The notes below the pieces were generated by a model. It saw only the letters and a program-made list of their open reading frames with translations, was not told where the DNA came from and did not search any database. From contig JASANG010002439.1 of the NCBI GenBank assembly GCA_030248215.1, forward strand, positions 1-64,000: a DNA stretch of 64,000 nt, in the 5' to 3' direction. Positions 42,799 through 54,567 of this stretch are shown in pieces; the first letter of the stretch is position 1, and each line of letters opens with the position of its first letter. The position numbers and the translations under genes are program-made. The stretch is from Enoplolaimus lenunculus. Its lineage: Eukaryota; Nematoda; Enoplea; Enoplida; Thoracostomopsidae.

Positions 42799-43628
42799 AG
42801 CTTACAAGTTTGTGTATCGGATAGCTAGATGCATGTTTTTCCAGTGGCGAATTCTAGAAATGTAAATTTTTCGTATTAATTCTTAATACAAAATTTCTGT
42901 TATACGCCGTTTAGTTTTTGTATAAAAGTGTAATTTTTTCAATTTTAGGCTTATTTTCTAAGAAATCTTATCGACCATTGATTTCTAAAAATTGTATAAA
43001 TAGTCAAATCCGTGCGCACAGCACAATACAAGTCTTGTAAAAAGCGATGGAAAATTTCACTACCAAAATTGCCGTACGTCTGGCGGGAATGCAACCGAAG
43101 CCGGAGGTCAATTTTGAGAAGGTTTTGGGGCCGAAGACAGACCTCCGGTTGCTCGTTAAGCCCAACGCTCGATATTTAATAAGTCCGTCAGCCATGCCTA
43201 CTTTGTAGAACAAATACAGTCCTGTGCCCTTATTCTCAAATGTATGCCGCAGCTATCGCCAGCTGGCAATAAATTCTACAATATTTAAATAAGGAACGGT
43301 CAGCTTTTGAATTTTATTTGTGTCTTGAATCAAAATTAATTTTTTACAAAAACATTTTTTGATTTTCTGTTTTTCCACCCCTTTGCAAAGTACGGAAAAC
43401 CCCTAAAATCCCGTTTTTCGTGCATTTTTACCGGTGCCAAATCTCGAATGGTACACGCAATTGAGAATTGGCGCCTGGGCCCATATATCATAATTGATTC
43501 AGTTGAAACCGATGGTTTTTTCAAAATTTCAATCTACGGACCCGTGACTCCATGAAAATTTCATCCACTGATCAAGGTTTCGTCCAAACAGTATCACAAC
43601 GTTTTTCAGTGCATTTTTTTTCAAAACT
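42799..43628. other. Spacer with the GCCGGAGG dispersed repeat
   Basis: Inverted AACCGAAGCCGGAGGTC and GACCTCCGGTTGCTC at about 43090-43160 belong to the repeat also seen in intron 3 of the Kunitz-like gene. Confidence 0.4.
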
Positions 43629-44069
43629 TTAAATGTGTATTTTGTCAAAAATGAATTTTTTGAATAAAAATCCACAAAACACTGAGCGAAAATACCGCTG
43701 CCGCAGGCAGACCTGTTTTACCCTGCTAAAAAGTACTGAACCACATGGAGCAGTAATCAAAGTTGATGGGGAGGATTTTTCGTGAAAAAATGAAAAAAAA
43801 TGGAAAAAAAATGACGATTTTAACAATTTTAGAATAATTTTAATGAGTTTCAAAGTCAACAAAAGTTTGTCGTTGGATGTCCTTATTCGCAAAAAAAAAC
43901 CTTTTACCTTCAGTTTGAAACCCTTTTGAACTGACAGTTTGGCTTCGGCGTTGAAAGAACACAGTTGATACAGAGCATACGCTGTACTCAACAAAAAACC
44001 CATTTTGAACTTGTGGAAGTCGATATGGCTTGTCAATTTCAATTTAAGTTTAAAATTCAAAAACTTCAA
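43629..44069 (-). CDS. Uncertain 146-codon open frame
   Basis: One of the longer unexplained frames. It contains GFLLSTAYALYQLCSFNAEA, which could be a hydrophobic segment, and a Phe-rich stretch over a poly-T region. Composition is skewed to Lys, Phe and Leu as expected from AT-rich DNA. No domain or splice support. It overlaps another open frame on the opposite strand. Confidence 0.2.
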   Translation of the reverse strand: MKFLNFKLKLKLTSHIDFHKFKMGFLLSTAYALYQLCSFNAEAKLSVQKGFKLKVKGFFLRIRTSNDKLLLTLKLIKIILKLLKSSFFFHFFSFFHEKSSPSTLITAPCGSVLFSRVKQVCLRQRYFRSVFCGFLFKKFIFDKIHI

Positions 44070-44297
44070 TATAGCACATATATGATCGGGTTATATACGC
44101 CAAGCATTTTATTCGAGTTCAAAACTGATTTTAATCTTTTGAGCCTCTTGAGACATGACCTATCCGGTTTTCTCGACGTAAACTTTCTTTATAAACTAAT
44201 ATTCGCCAGTAATCAAAACCGAGTTACTTTCGTATTTTTAAAATTGAGACGGTCTGTGTTGAAAGTTTTACCAACCAAATTGCCCAATTATCTATAA
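44025..44297 (+). CDS. Possible small gene, 90 residues
   Basis: An ATG opens 91 codons including the stop, starting MACQFQFKFKIQKLQYSTYM and ending RSVLKVLPTKLPNYL. The frame is also open for 20 codons upstream. Composition is protein-like but no family is recognised. It overlaps the end of the minus-strand frame at 43629-44069; at most one is likely real. Confidence 0.25.
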   Translation: MACQFQFKFKIQKLQYSTYMIGLYTPSILFEFKTDFNLLSLLRHDLSGFLDVNFLYKLIFASNQNRVTFVFLKLRRSVLKVLPTKLPNYL

Positions 44298-44331
44298 TAA
44301 GATTGTTATTTTTCAAGAAGCAATCTGAAAC

Positions 44332-44540
44332 CGGGCCCGTAGCCAAGGAAAGGGGCCAGGGTGGCTCAACACTTCTGGAAAAAGCCAAGGAATGGGGCCA
44401 GGGTGGCTCAACACTTCTGGAAAAATTTTGGTACTCTAGAAAATTATCAACCTTGCTTGCAAGTCACTAAAACTCCTTGAATGTTCCTCCTATAAAATTT
44501 TTAGCCCCCCCCCTTAGCATGGTCTGCTGGCTCGGGCATG
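44332..44540. mobile_element. hAT-type MITE (GTAGCCAG family) with internal 42-bp duplication
   Basis: It starts CGGGCCCGTAGCCAAGG and ends TGCTGGCTCGGGCATG. The flanks tctgaaac and tctcaaac agree at 7 of 8 positions. A 42-bp block beginning GCCAAGGAAAGGGGCCAGGG is present twice in tandem with one difference. Confidence 0.8.
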
Positions 44541-45349
44541 TCTCAAACTTATTTGAATGCCAGTGAAGGATTGAGCACTTTTCAAAGGCGGGTTACACGA
44601 CATATAATAGTTTAAACTTGTTGCAAGCGAAACGAGCCAGACGCTAAACATACAACTTTATAACTCTTAACTTAAAAGGTTGGTTTAAGGTATGGTCGCT
44701 ATTGGTGTGCTGTGTGCCAAGTTGTTATTTGTATTTGGTCAAGATTTTTAGTTACGGTATATAATCAAAATAACTTAAAGATATTTGCTAAAATTAACAA
44801 ATTAATCTTTGTTTTAACTACCTAATTTCGCTTGACCTCCAGCTTCCCGTTCGGTTCCAGCAAGTTTTGCTAACCTCTGGCTTCGGTATTTTTTAACCTC
44901 CAGTTGTACAGTGATAGGGCCTAACAATTCACCCCCATAGTACCTATTAGCCATGCCAATGCATAAGAAGCACTTGGAAGAAACAAATTACATAAGGATC
45001 CACTCTCTATAGCACCCAAAGAAATTAGTTATTTGTATGGTATTCACTTGAGACCTTACCAAAGTAAAAGTACACAAGCTTTAACCTGAATCAAAATCCA
45101 AATAAATAAAAATAGTTTGTAGTTGTTGTTGAAAGTTCAAACAACGATTTCAAACTGAATTAACAACACAGAACAAACAACAATTTGAGGCTCAAAAAAT
45201 GTGAGCAACTTCACAACTAACAACAAAATGAACCGTAAGCAAACAAACACCAAAAATATGCCAAAAAATAAAAAACTGGTCGTTTAGAACTTTTTTTGAT
45301 AGTAAACTTTGATTGATAAAATATGTTTAGCGATGTTTTGGCCAATGTT
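44541..45349. other. AT-rich spacer with GCCTCCGG-type repeat
   Basis: Bases 44825-44935 carry the repeat with CCTCTGGCTTCGGTATTTTT. Otherwise nothing recognised. Confidence 0.4.
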
Positions 45350-45544
45350 ACTTTTAGGGCCGTAACAGTAGATGAAACCGTATTCCTAAGCCTAAACCTA
45401 ATCCTAAGCGTTGCAAAAGCGTATTCGTAGCCTAAGCCTAAGCCTAAGCTTAAGTCTAGGGCAAAAAATGTAGTCTAGAATGTAAGCCTACTCTTTTACA
45501 GACCCACTAGAAACCGGGACGTCCCTAAAAGTAACAATTGGCCG
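45350..45544. mobile_element. MITE family C copy
   Basis: It starts GGCCAATGTTACTTTTAGGG and ends CCTAAAAGTAACAATTGGCC. The interior is CCTAAG hexamers. Confidence 0.7.
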
Positions 45545-46396
45545 GTGTGTCAATAAGCCAGTGATTGAGTTGACAACTTATGTAGAGCAGGGCATTATTA
45601 TATTATTGCATTATGGCAAACTGACAAAGTGAATTATTTTGTGAACTAATTTTATTGCGCTGTACTTCTCTTGACGGCGGTTAGGGCACTGCCATTTGCG
45701 AATGTCACAGCCTCCTCAGATTAATATTTTTCACCCAGGAAGCTTGGCGGTCTGCCAAATACGGTTAACCAATAGCGTTCGATTTAGAACATTGTTGCTT
45801 TGCTATATCTTACAATCACTATTTGGCCAAGACCAATCTGCTATTTGCACAGAATAGCAAGTTTGCCTAGGCCCTAGGCTAATTGTTAATTGCTCAGAAG
45901 AACAGATTGGCCGACGACGTACACATGTACTAATTGTTATACACTACACACTTGAATCTGCTCTATGCATGAAGGCGTTAACCATTGTTTTGTTAGACTA
46001 CAAGACTTGTTCTAAATGGTGACATTTGGTATACAGAGAGAATAACAGAATAACGCAAACAATAGTTCGTTGAGAACGGAAGTTACAGTAGAGTGAAATT
46101 CATACAACCAAACTGTAATATTGCTAATTACCGAGTAAATTAAATGCTTGTGTTGTGAGTCAAAAAACTACGCCAAGGAAATAGTCCGTTTTGCTAACTA
46201 TTGTTTTTTAATATTAATTGTTATGACCGCTAATTACGTATCGAATGGTATCGTGCCAATATATTGCATGCATGTTATTAATTACCAAACATAAAAACGC
46301 CGAAACAATTGAAAATTGTATCCGGGTTTTCAATCAAGCATTGATTTCGGAAATAGGCGTGGGTCGTGCAGGACATATGTCCCGAAAGGCTCCCTG
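45545..46396. other. Spacer
   Basis: A 50-codon plus-strand frame follows gaatgtcacag at 45716 (PPQINIFHPGSLAVCQIRLT) but is within chance. No supported gene. Confidence 0.25.
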
Positions 46397-46583
46397 CACT
46401 GTAAAAAATGGGGAGTCAAATTGACTCTCTCGGAAATAGGCTTTTCCTGACTCCACAAACTGAGTCGAATTTGACTCCACCAGGGTCAAATTCGATTCAC
46501 TGTTGACACTCTGGCGGAGTCAACTTTGACTCAGTTTAAAGCCTATTTCCGAGAGTCAAAGTGACTCCCCATTTTTTACAGTG
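46397..46583. mobile_element. Palindromic MITE family P, copy 3
   Basis: CACTGTAAAAAATGGGGAGT and its mirror ACTCCCCATTTTTTACAGTG bound the element. The interior holds GAGTCAAATTGACTC blocks. Confidence 0.8.
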
Positions 46584-47111
46584 TGATAACGTGGGCCGTA
46601 GTGTATTTTAAATTTTAAGTTATAGCAATTTATTTAAAAATCGCCTCAATTAGGATTCACAAATTTTGACTGGCTGCCAAGCGTTGAATTTTACATGATT
46701 CATAAATGATGCAAAACCATTACGGGCCGTAACTACGCCACAGCGATGGGGGGGCGCCGTCCCTACGAACATCTTCGTCCCTCACTCCAAAACTTTTTCT
46801 GAAGCGTCGAAACAATTTTGTGTTAAGAGAATTTGATAACATCACCCAAATAAATCTTCTTGCGCCCCTGTACTGACAATTCCTGGTTGCGTACGTATGC
46901 TATAACTTTCCTACGGGATCTTTTTCTAGGAAGACCTCAGTCCTCTATCCCCTGTTACTGGTCCACAAGGCGTGTAGTAACTATTTATTAGCAGGTGTTT
47001 AAACAAAAAACCTAGATAAATACGAGGTTGTATTTATCTGTGTTAAAAACTAGCAAAATATCGCAGTTTGCAATTAAAATACACCGAGTATTAAGAACTT
47101 TGGCCGTAGTA
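46584..47111. other. Spacer
   Basis: A GC-rich segment near 46725-46900 (GGCCGTAACTACGCCACAGC to TTGCGCCCCTGTACTGAC) may be another hAT MITE, but I cannot define both ends. Confidence 0.35.
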
Positions 47112-47302
47112 CACTGCAAGAAATGGTGAGTCAAATCGACTCTCTCAGAAATAGGCTTTTCCTGACTATACAATCTGAGTCAAAATTCGACTCCGCCAGA
47201 GTCCGACTTTGACTCCGGCTGAGTCGAATTTTGACTCAGTTTGTGTAGTCAGGAAAAGCCTATTTCGGAGAGAGACAATTTGACTCACCACTTCTTGCAG
47301 TG
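47112..47302. mobile_element. Palindromic MITE family P, copy 4
   Basis: CACTGCAAGAAATGGTGAGT and ACTCACCACTTCTTGCAGTG bound it, flanked by TA. Confidence 0.8.
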
Positions 47303-47618
47303 TATAAATGTAAATCTTTAATTGGCGATAAGTGCTCCACACATTTCAGTTCATTGCAAAATAGTCAAACAAAATTTAACATATAGCGGCATCATTGCAA
47401 TAAATGGCAAAAACAATGTTTCGATGTCAAAATAGTGGCAATTTTTTGAAGTTGCAATTTTTCAATATCCAGTATATTCTGGGACAAATCAAGTTCAATT
47501 TGAAGCATGAAATCGAGTGTATTATAATACAAAAAAACGCCCTTTCTGAACCTTATTTAGAACAGAAAATTCCTGCCACAATAACGTGAGGTTTCGGCGT
47601 ATTTAACACCTAAAATAA

Positions 47619-47619
47619 G

Positions 47620-47698
<79 letters not shown>
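47619..47698. repeat. (TA)n microsatellite
   Basis: About 40 TA units with one CA interruption. Confidence 0.97.
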
Positions 47699-47701
<3 letters not shown>

Positions 47702-48281
47702 TAAATGCTGGCTGCGGCCCCGACCGGTGCAAATCTGTAATCTTGAATACGATCGTTTTTGTGTAAATGCAAAATTGAAAGCAAGGCCCTGCTAGCAATT
47801 TGGGATATAAAACTGTTTGAATAAGAGCCACGCAAAATTACTCAAGTATTGCTTTTTGTTTTAAGTCTGTTTCATCTATAGTGTTTAGTTAATAACACTA
47901 CCGATATTTTCGACAGGAAAACGATATATTACAGTGAAATACAGCGCGCGAGCGAAAGGAGCAAGATACCAAATGTAATTGTACTACTAATTCTTAATAC
48001 ACCATTTTGGTCTGGTTATTATTTATTGGCAGCAATGGGGCATGAGTCTGAGTGGCCCCCTTCGGTCCGCCGTTCATTAAACCGTAAAAACTGATTTTAT
48101 ATGTGTTTGGGTAATATATCAAATAAAAAAGTATACATTTAAATATATAAATAAGTCTTCGAACGTCGTGGCATATAAATGAAAACCTCATTAAAAAATT
48201 CACGTTTAAGAACGTGTAGAAATTAAAATAGAGCTATATTGCAACTTGCCGCTATGGTAGAAATGAATGGTTATAGAGCTA
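47699..48281. other. AT-rich spacer
   Basis: Nothing supported. Confidence 0.3.
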
Positions 48282-48736
48282 CTGTAGTGACCCGAATAAA
48301 AGAAGGGGAGAGATTGATATTTATTTGGCCTCTGCAGAGGATACCCCTACCTGTTATTTGGTTACGGACTATTATTTATTTTTATAACCCACCCTCAGCT
48401 ACCATTCGTTACTAATAATTTATCTGGTAGGTATTGCAACTATCGGCTGAATGAAACGTTTGTTAGTGTTTTATAGCTTGAGCGATAAATGCAAGGTTAT
48501 AATTTAGGAATGTATATACTTTCAAAACTTGATTATGCATTAAAGTTTCGAACTCAACTTTATTCGGTCTTACAGTCATATTTGCACTACAATTAGAGAT
48601 AATTGACATTTATGGACTCTAATTAGAGTTTCGGGACTATATCCGCTACGAACTCTTATCAGGGATACGGATAAAACTTAATAAGCTGACTCTATTACAG
48701 ATCCGCAGAAAAACGTTCCTGCCCTGTTCATATATT
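48282..48736. mobile_element. MITE family T copy fused to a family A/B right end
   Basis: It starts CTGTAGTGACCCGAATAAAA after TA and runs to GGGATACGG at about 48670, where the expected right end is replaced by sequence ending AACGTTCCTGCCCTGTTCAT, a family A/B terminus. Probably a deletion between two elements. Confidence 0.55.
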
Positions 48737-48841
48737 CGTCGCTGAGTTGGAACAGATACATGAGAAATCTCTCAATGCTTTACATAGTTGATGTATTTTA
48801 GTTGATCAGTATAGATACATATATCATCCCATAATTATAGT

Positions 48842-48989
48842 GGCCTGCCCACTGGAAGACAGGGACGAAGATTGCGGGACTGCCAGACTGAAAAGCCTAG
48901 GTTTAGGCTTAGGATTAGGCTTAAGTTTAGGTTTAGGCTTAAACATAGATGGTTTTAGCAGATCATTATAAATTAACATGGGCTCATAT
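48842..48989. mobile_element. TTAGGC-type MITE, diverged
   Basis: GGCCTGCCCACTGGAAGACA on the left and TTAACATGGGC on the right surround TTAGGC hexamers. Confidence 0.5.
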
Positions 48990-50131
48990 ATCAAAGGTTT
49001 TTACAAAAACACGAACATAAAATATTTATGCCATAGCTTTATTCATTAAATTTTGAAGTTGATGCATATTGGTAATATACCCCCTTCACCCATAAAGGCA
49101 ATTTACGAAACCAATTGTTCCACCAGGATCATTAACACTTTCCGCGTTGAGTACTATATCATGAGCACCTCAGCGCAAACTAAACTCAACATAATACACA
49201 ATACGCAGTGTTTAGCATAACGTTACAAGTCAGTTGGGGTCAACTGCCACGCTGTCATAGAGTACCCGGATATCCGTTTCCATTTTCTTTTCCGGTATAA
49301 ATCGGTGTCAGTTTCCGATTCCGTTTCCGTAATACAAATAACGGAAATTCTATGTTTACGTTCAAAATTAGTTTTAATCACGGATATATATGTCATTTTG
49401 GTATAACAGACATGCCGGAATTGTTCGAAATTAAATAAAAGTTACGAAATTCATCGAACATCTTAAAATCAATGCACCCTCCATTTTTTTTTTACAATTT
49501 TAGAAAGCTCAGTAAATATTTGCACGTCTCAATTGTGTTTGCAGTAAAATAAAACATCTTGGAAACTTTTATACTTCAATATTTATTTTCCGTTTCCGTT
49601 ATTTTGATCACTGCCGGTTTCCGTTCCCGTTTCTGTTATGTTTATTATTCGTTGACACTCTGCAGGCTGTAAGTAAGCGGCAATGATCGACGTCGTCATT
49701 TCCAGAGTATCCAATTCGAGTTCCAGTTTGAAATATATAATAGATTTCAGATGAAACAGAAAATATCTTTTTCTGGTGGAAACAGTGGCGGATCTATTCA
49801 TTTCACTGACAAGAGGGATCCAAAATCAACTTTAACATCAACGGTACAATTATATCTGTAATAATTCACAACTTATCAGCGATGGCATGATTGTTTCGAC
49901 TTAAATTTTTTGATTCAATCACTTTACAACGTTTTTAATTTATCATTATTAAGCGTATTCTATTTATTCTTCCGTTAAATTGCATATTTAACATATCCCC
50001 AAAATTACCGGTACCTTGTACCAGCCATGTGTCGATACTTAATTGGCACCTGCCGTTAAAAGCACGCAATGATAGACGCTGCACAAGTAACGATTACCAC
50101 ATAATATACATTGATCTATGACGGCTGTGAG
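48990..50131. other. Spacer with CCGTTTCCG-rich MITE-like segment
   Basis: GGATATCCGTTTCCATTTTC near 49270 and TTTTCCGTTTCCGTTATTTT near 49590 look like the two ends of a MITE of the type at 63231, but target duplications are not visible. A 72-codon minus-strand frame at 49583-49801 overlaps one end and is not called. Confidence 0.4.
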
Positions 50132-50354
50132 GGCCAATGTATAGAACAGGGCCGGAGCAGTGCTATAAGCATATTCAAAAGCCTAAAGCCTGAGCCTAAG
50201 CCTAAGCGTAAGAGTAAGGATGAGCCTATTCCGAAGACAAAGCCTAAGTCTAAACCTAAGCCTAAAGTCTAACCAAAAAGTTAGTTTTAAAGCTTAAACT
50301 GATTCTATTACAGCCTCGCCGGAAAACGATCCGGCCCTGTTCCGTACAAGGGTT
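50132..50354. mobile_element. MITE family B copy
   Basis: It starts GGCCAATGTATAGAACAGGG and ends CGGCCCTGTTCCGTACAAGG plus GTT. The flanks gctgtgag and gtcgtgag agree at 6 of 8 positions. The interior is CCTAAG hexamers. Confidence 0.75.
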
Positions 50355-51115
50355 GTCGTGAGAATACAGAAACCTTTTTTATATGGTCTGACGTATTAAA
50401 CAAACACTTAACTGTTGAAAATATTTGTGGAAAGCGTAAGACGAATCTCTTGACACGTTTCTAAGTTGGTGCCTCAGTTGTTAATAATTGTTACGCCTAA
50501 AGTCCAGTGGGGGTATACGGACCCTAGAACCCCTAGATACGCACTTGGCTGGACTTGGATAAATATAATTGTTATGGAACAAAGACATTGCGTGACACAT
50601 TTTGGCTAACTCAAGCCTGGCCTTGATTCTGAAAAATCCATACCAGTTGAAACTGGTCAAAATTGAAATTATATATGAGTTAAAGATATTTCACCACAGC
50701 TATCAATAGATACGTTTACATATAAAATGCCATTCAGACATTGCCACTGTTCGTCTGTATGATGGTTGCACACAATTACACAACGGGTCGTTACATTGCA
50801 ATAAATTACATCATTCAACTCTCAAGTTTCAATCCAAATTAAAGCACTATATATAGCTTGTTGAAGTTTCACAACCAATAACTAAGAAATTTTTAACAGA
50901 ACGCGAAAAATAATACTTTAACATTCTACAGGCTTCAAAGTAATCTGGTTGCTTTTAGTCTAAAATGTTTTCTTAAACACACATATATATATCGCAAAAA
51001 CATTGTTCATAAATGCTATACTTTTAGTAAATGAAATCTTGGCTACGCTCATGACAAACCAGCATTTCGCAAATTATCCGCCTGACAAAACCATTAGCGC
51101 TTAAACGGTTCTCAT
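50355..51115. other. AT-rich spacer
   Basis: Nothing supported. Confidence 0.3.
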
Positions 51116-51744
51116 TCACGCAAACACAGAACTGTAAAATATCCTGTGCAAACACTGCGAAAACTCTGCAATCCATGCCGCCTTTGTTACAAAAAACACC
51201 ATCAGAAGCAAAACACAGGATTTTCGACTGTTCGGAAGGGAATATCGTCGTTTTAAAAAATTAATGAACTCAAGCATCCAGAAGGTTATTCTAAAACCGG
51301 CCCATGTAAAGATCAGGGACGGAACGTTTTCTGTGGAACTAGAATAGAATAACCTTAACTTTATTCTTACGCTTAGACTTAGGCTTAGGAATATGCTTAT
51401 AATACTGTACCGCCCCTGTTCTTTACATTGGCTCCAAAGTTTGTAAAAATAGCTTTTTTGCGCCGTGTTTCCAAACATTTTAAGACAGAATAGTCCCCCT
51501 TCATCTCTTGCCTCGTTTACGACTTTAAACACTTTAGTTTTCAAAACAAATCGCTTCTCATTTTGAAATTTTATCAAAGTTCGCTTTTTATAGATCAAGT
51601 TTGTCAACGGAAGTTGAACAATGTAAAGATAAAAGTTTTGTTGAACACCGACTCTTTGGGTGTACAATAGTGGAACGTTTTGAATGTTGAATGAAAAAAT
51701 ATTAACATGCGCAGCAAGACTGACCACAAAAGACCCGCCGCTAA
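51116..51744 (-). CDS. 203-codon open frame interrupted in place by a family A MITE
   Basis: The longest open frame in the window outside the retrotransposon, the F-box gene and repeats; such length is unlikely by chance here. It can be entered at the acceptor ccctgcctttag at about 51745. It reads SLAAHVNIFSFNIQNVPLLY, then FKVVNEARDEGGLFCLKMFG, passes through a family A MITE (51299-51433) without a stop, and continues RITFWMLEFINFLKRRYSLP to the stop. No known domain. It may be a host exon with an in-frame MITE insertion, or a relic. There is no ATG at a sensible start, so upstream exons would be needed. Confidence 0.4.
51299..51433. mobile_element. Short MITE family A copy inside an open frame
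   Basis: It starts GGCCCATGTAAAGATCAGGG and ends CCCCTGTTCTTTACATTGGC plus T. It is 135 bp, shorter than other copies, and keeps the surrounding minus-strand frame open. Confidence 0.75.
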
Positions 51745-51802
51745 AGGCAGGGCGTTCAATATTAGATGACTTTCATTGATATTAAAGTCCATAACAAATT
51801 TT

Positions 51803-51982
51803 GCTTAATGTTACTTTAAGGGGCGTAACAGTAGATTAAGCGTATTCCTAAGCCTAAGACTAAGCGTTGCAAAAATGAGTTCCTAAGCCTAAACCTAAGC
51901 AAAAAATGTAATCCAGAATCTAAACCTACTCACTTTTATAGACCCACCAGGAACCTGGGCGCCCCTTAAAGTAAGATGGACC
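51803..51982. mobile_element. MITE family C copy
   Basis: It starts GCTTAATGTTACTTTAAGGG and ends CCCTTAAAGTAAGATGGACC. The flanks caaatttt and ataatttt agree at 6 of 8 positions. Confidence 0.7.
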
Positions 51983-52139
51983 ATAATTTTTTCAGACAAC
52001 AGCATACAAGGTCCATTCGTTAGGCACAAAATATACCGATAGTACTGTGAGCGTTTCCTTACTAGTCTTGCTTCTAGTTCCGGCAAAAAAGCGACCACCG
52101 GGTATTAAGTTTTTGACTGTTTTTCGTTACGTTCCCGCA

Positions 52140-52339
52140 GTCGCGTTTGCCCTCAAATGATCTATTTTAAAAAATTTTCGAATATTCGAGCATCACAGGT
52201 TGTCTCCTATGTCAGTTTTTACATCGAAATTCGAGTTTTTGATGATGACATGGTAGGATTTTGGAACGGCAGCGAGGTTAACATTGGCCAATTTTCTATG
52301 TTTCCAAATAGGTTTACAGGACAACAACCGCCACTGTGA
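52140..52339 (+). CDS. Possible terminal exon, about 66 residues
   Basis: A long pyrimidine-rich acceptor (gtttttcgttacgttcccgcag) is followed by a frame reading RVCPQMIYFKKFSNIRASQV, then FYIEIRVFDDDMVGFWNGSE, and ending SMFPNRFTGQQPPL and a stop. The acceptor is among the best in the window and the composition is protein-like. No partner exon found, no family recognised. Confidence 0.33.
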
Positions 52340-52568
52340 ATGCAAAGTATAGTTGAACCAAAGCTGTTCGGTTCCCAGCGATCCACTCAAACATTTCACA
52401 AAATGATTTTTTAATGTACAAGGTTACATCGCAGAAACTTAAAATTATAAGGTAAACATATACAGGTGTAAGTACAGAACATGAAGGAAACTATACAAAT
52501 CACTTTGGCGCATTGGGTCCTTAACGTATTATGTGCTTCATGGTACACATACTTATATGCACTGTATA

Positions 52569-52765
52569 CTGTAGTGAACCGAATAAAAGATAGGAATTGA
52601 TATGTGATTTAAGCACTACAATTTGGGATAAGTGACATTTATGGACTCTCAATTAGGGTGTAGGGACTCTATCCGCTACGGACTCTTAATATTACAGATA
52701 CAAACTCCTATTGATTGGTACTCAAACTGAGGACCCGTCTTATTACCCCCTGAACTATGGCAGCT
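52569..52765. mobile_element. MITE family T, internally deleted copy
   Basis: It starts CTGTAGTGAACCGAATAAAA after TA, then the inverted family interior, ending near CCCCCTGAACTATGG. Confidence 0.55.
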
Positions 52766-53656
52766 TCAAATTGTCACATGACTTCAAAACGTTAAAATAT
52801 ATTCCAGCATTTCTCAGCAGTTATCGTACTTGATAATGGTTTCACGGGTGCCCATCTAGAATATAAAATCCTCGCTCTTCAAATTAGATTCGCTACTTTA
52901 CCAGAAAGTGATATAATACCAATTCAATCCAAGCACCTACTATTAACTATTAAGCATTTATTAATAGACATAATTACAAGCCACAGATATAATAAATAAT
53001 AGACACAATTGATACTACCAATATCACAAAAATTTTGTATGAATACATATTTCAAAACAGCAAAAAGTGTCAAAAGACACAACTACATGTTGCGACCCGG
53101 GGGTAATCGATGGTCGAGTAAGAAATTTTTGGCGTGGGTATACCCAGTGTAAAGATTTTCAAAGCGTGGGTAAAAATTTGCACTCGTCACCCCCCTATAA
53201 TTTGGGTACCACACAACAGACAAGGTTTAACTATATGAGGCATGTGTTACATTGCGTTACTTATAGAATAATGGTTTGTGATACCATACGTATCAGCGTA
53301 CAACCACCGGAGATCAACGTATGGCTTCCGCAAAAAACCGGTACCCCGTTTCATTTTTGCTTGAGATCTCGGCAGTTTTAGCAGAGACATTTATCGCATT
53401 TTATAAATGTTGTGTCGTTCACGAAGATGCTTGTAAGTAACTTTCAAGCACGCGGCGGCCCCCCGCTTTATGCTCAAGCCGACTACAATAGTTTTCAACT
53501 CCCAGTCCAAAACTTGTAGCAATCTACATTTTTGTTGAAAAATGCCCAAAAAATTTCGCGCTTCGCAAGTAAACTAAACCAATTTTCAGTGTTGAAGTTA
53601 ACACTGTCTCACATTCTAGTGTAATCTTAATATCATATATAAACATTCGTGTTCAG
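52766..53656. other. Spacer containing a 104-codon open frame
   Basis: A plus-strand frame at 53067-53381 (VIDGRVRNFWRGYTQCKDFQ near the start, KTGTPFHFCLRSRQF at the end) may follow the acceptor aaaacag at 53058. Of the same order as chance frames; I do not call it a gene. Confidence 0.25.
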
Positions 53657-53803
53657 TGGACTTCGGAATTCTCCCGGACTCTCCTTCAGAATCATCCGGA
53701 CTTCAAGATCCCGGAATTCTTTAGGATCCACGATGGCTTAGGGCATCGCTGGCGCGAACCTCCCAATGACGCTCGATATCTTATCGCCTCTGTTCAATAT
53801 GAC
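53657..53803 (+). CDS. Penultimate exon of an unidentified plus-strand gene
   Basis: This 49-codon exon reads WTSEFSRTLLQNHPDFKIPE, then FFRIHDGLGHRWREPPNDAR and YLIASVQYD, ending exactly at GAC|GTAAGT, a full consensus donor. The acceptor used here is gtgttcag at 53656; the frame is open upstream to another acceptor at 53589, so the exon may be longer. Phase 0 at the donor matches the next exon at 57877. The aromatic and proline pattern looks like a conserved folded domain but I cannot name it. The 4.1-kb intron that follows holds an F-box gene on the other strand. Confidence 0.55.
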
Positions 53804-54567
53804 GTAAGTTTTGAAGCTTTATTTGAGGACATTTTTTTAACCAGAACCTTAAAGACTAACTTTTGACAACACTACGGAAAATTTTCTAAAATTCATATTA
53901 TTTGGCCGTTGCTGCGTAGGTGTGTCTCACCGCCAATGCCAGTGCCGGCCAAACTTGTTGACATTAAACTGCATACTTTTCACTTCTGGTTTCACCCTGC
54001 CAGTAACTATAGACCTAAACCGAGACAAAACGATAACGTTGGAAATTTCTAAACATAAACAAAAAAATTAAGGGTGGCTAAACGTGGGTCGTGGAAGAAA
54101 CAATTTTGCGCGGGCATACACGCGGGTAGAAAAATAAAATTTCCGACGGCAAAGCACGAGCCGAGTAAAAAAATCGACCTACTAACTTCTCTGATCACAC
54201 CAAACAAGCTCATCAGTAGTTGTAAAACATATGTTGTACTTAGATATTTCATAGTAAATACATGCAATACTATAGATGTGCACCGAATACCTGGATATGA
54301 AAAAATATCCGATGCCCATCAGTAACGTTAACCTAAGCACTATCTATTACTCGTTATCGCAACACAATTAAATTTATCACATTCTTCGACCCGTGTATAC
54401 TATACGTCTCGTAGTCTCGAATTAAATTTGAAGCCAGAAGCTTAACCGTCGGACTACAAACACGCCTCAGCCGCCCAACTGAGCATCTAAGTTTAAAAGC
54501 CAAATCTAAACAGTCAACTAAACCGGAGCCCTAAGTTCATCTGTAACCCTAAACGAAAGTCTAAGTC

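Noticed and set aside
47610-47831. Tyr-Ile repeat protein
   Set aside because: It is the translation of a (TA)n microsatellite.
52001-52130. Extra exon with GTGAGC donor before the candidate exon at 52140
   Set aside because: Phases do not fit and the intron would be too short.
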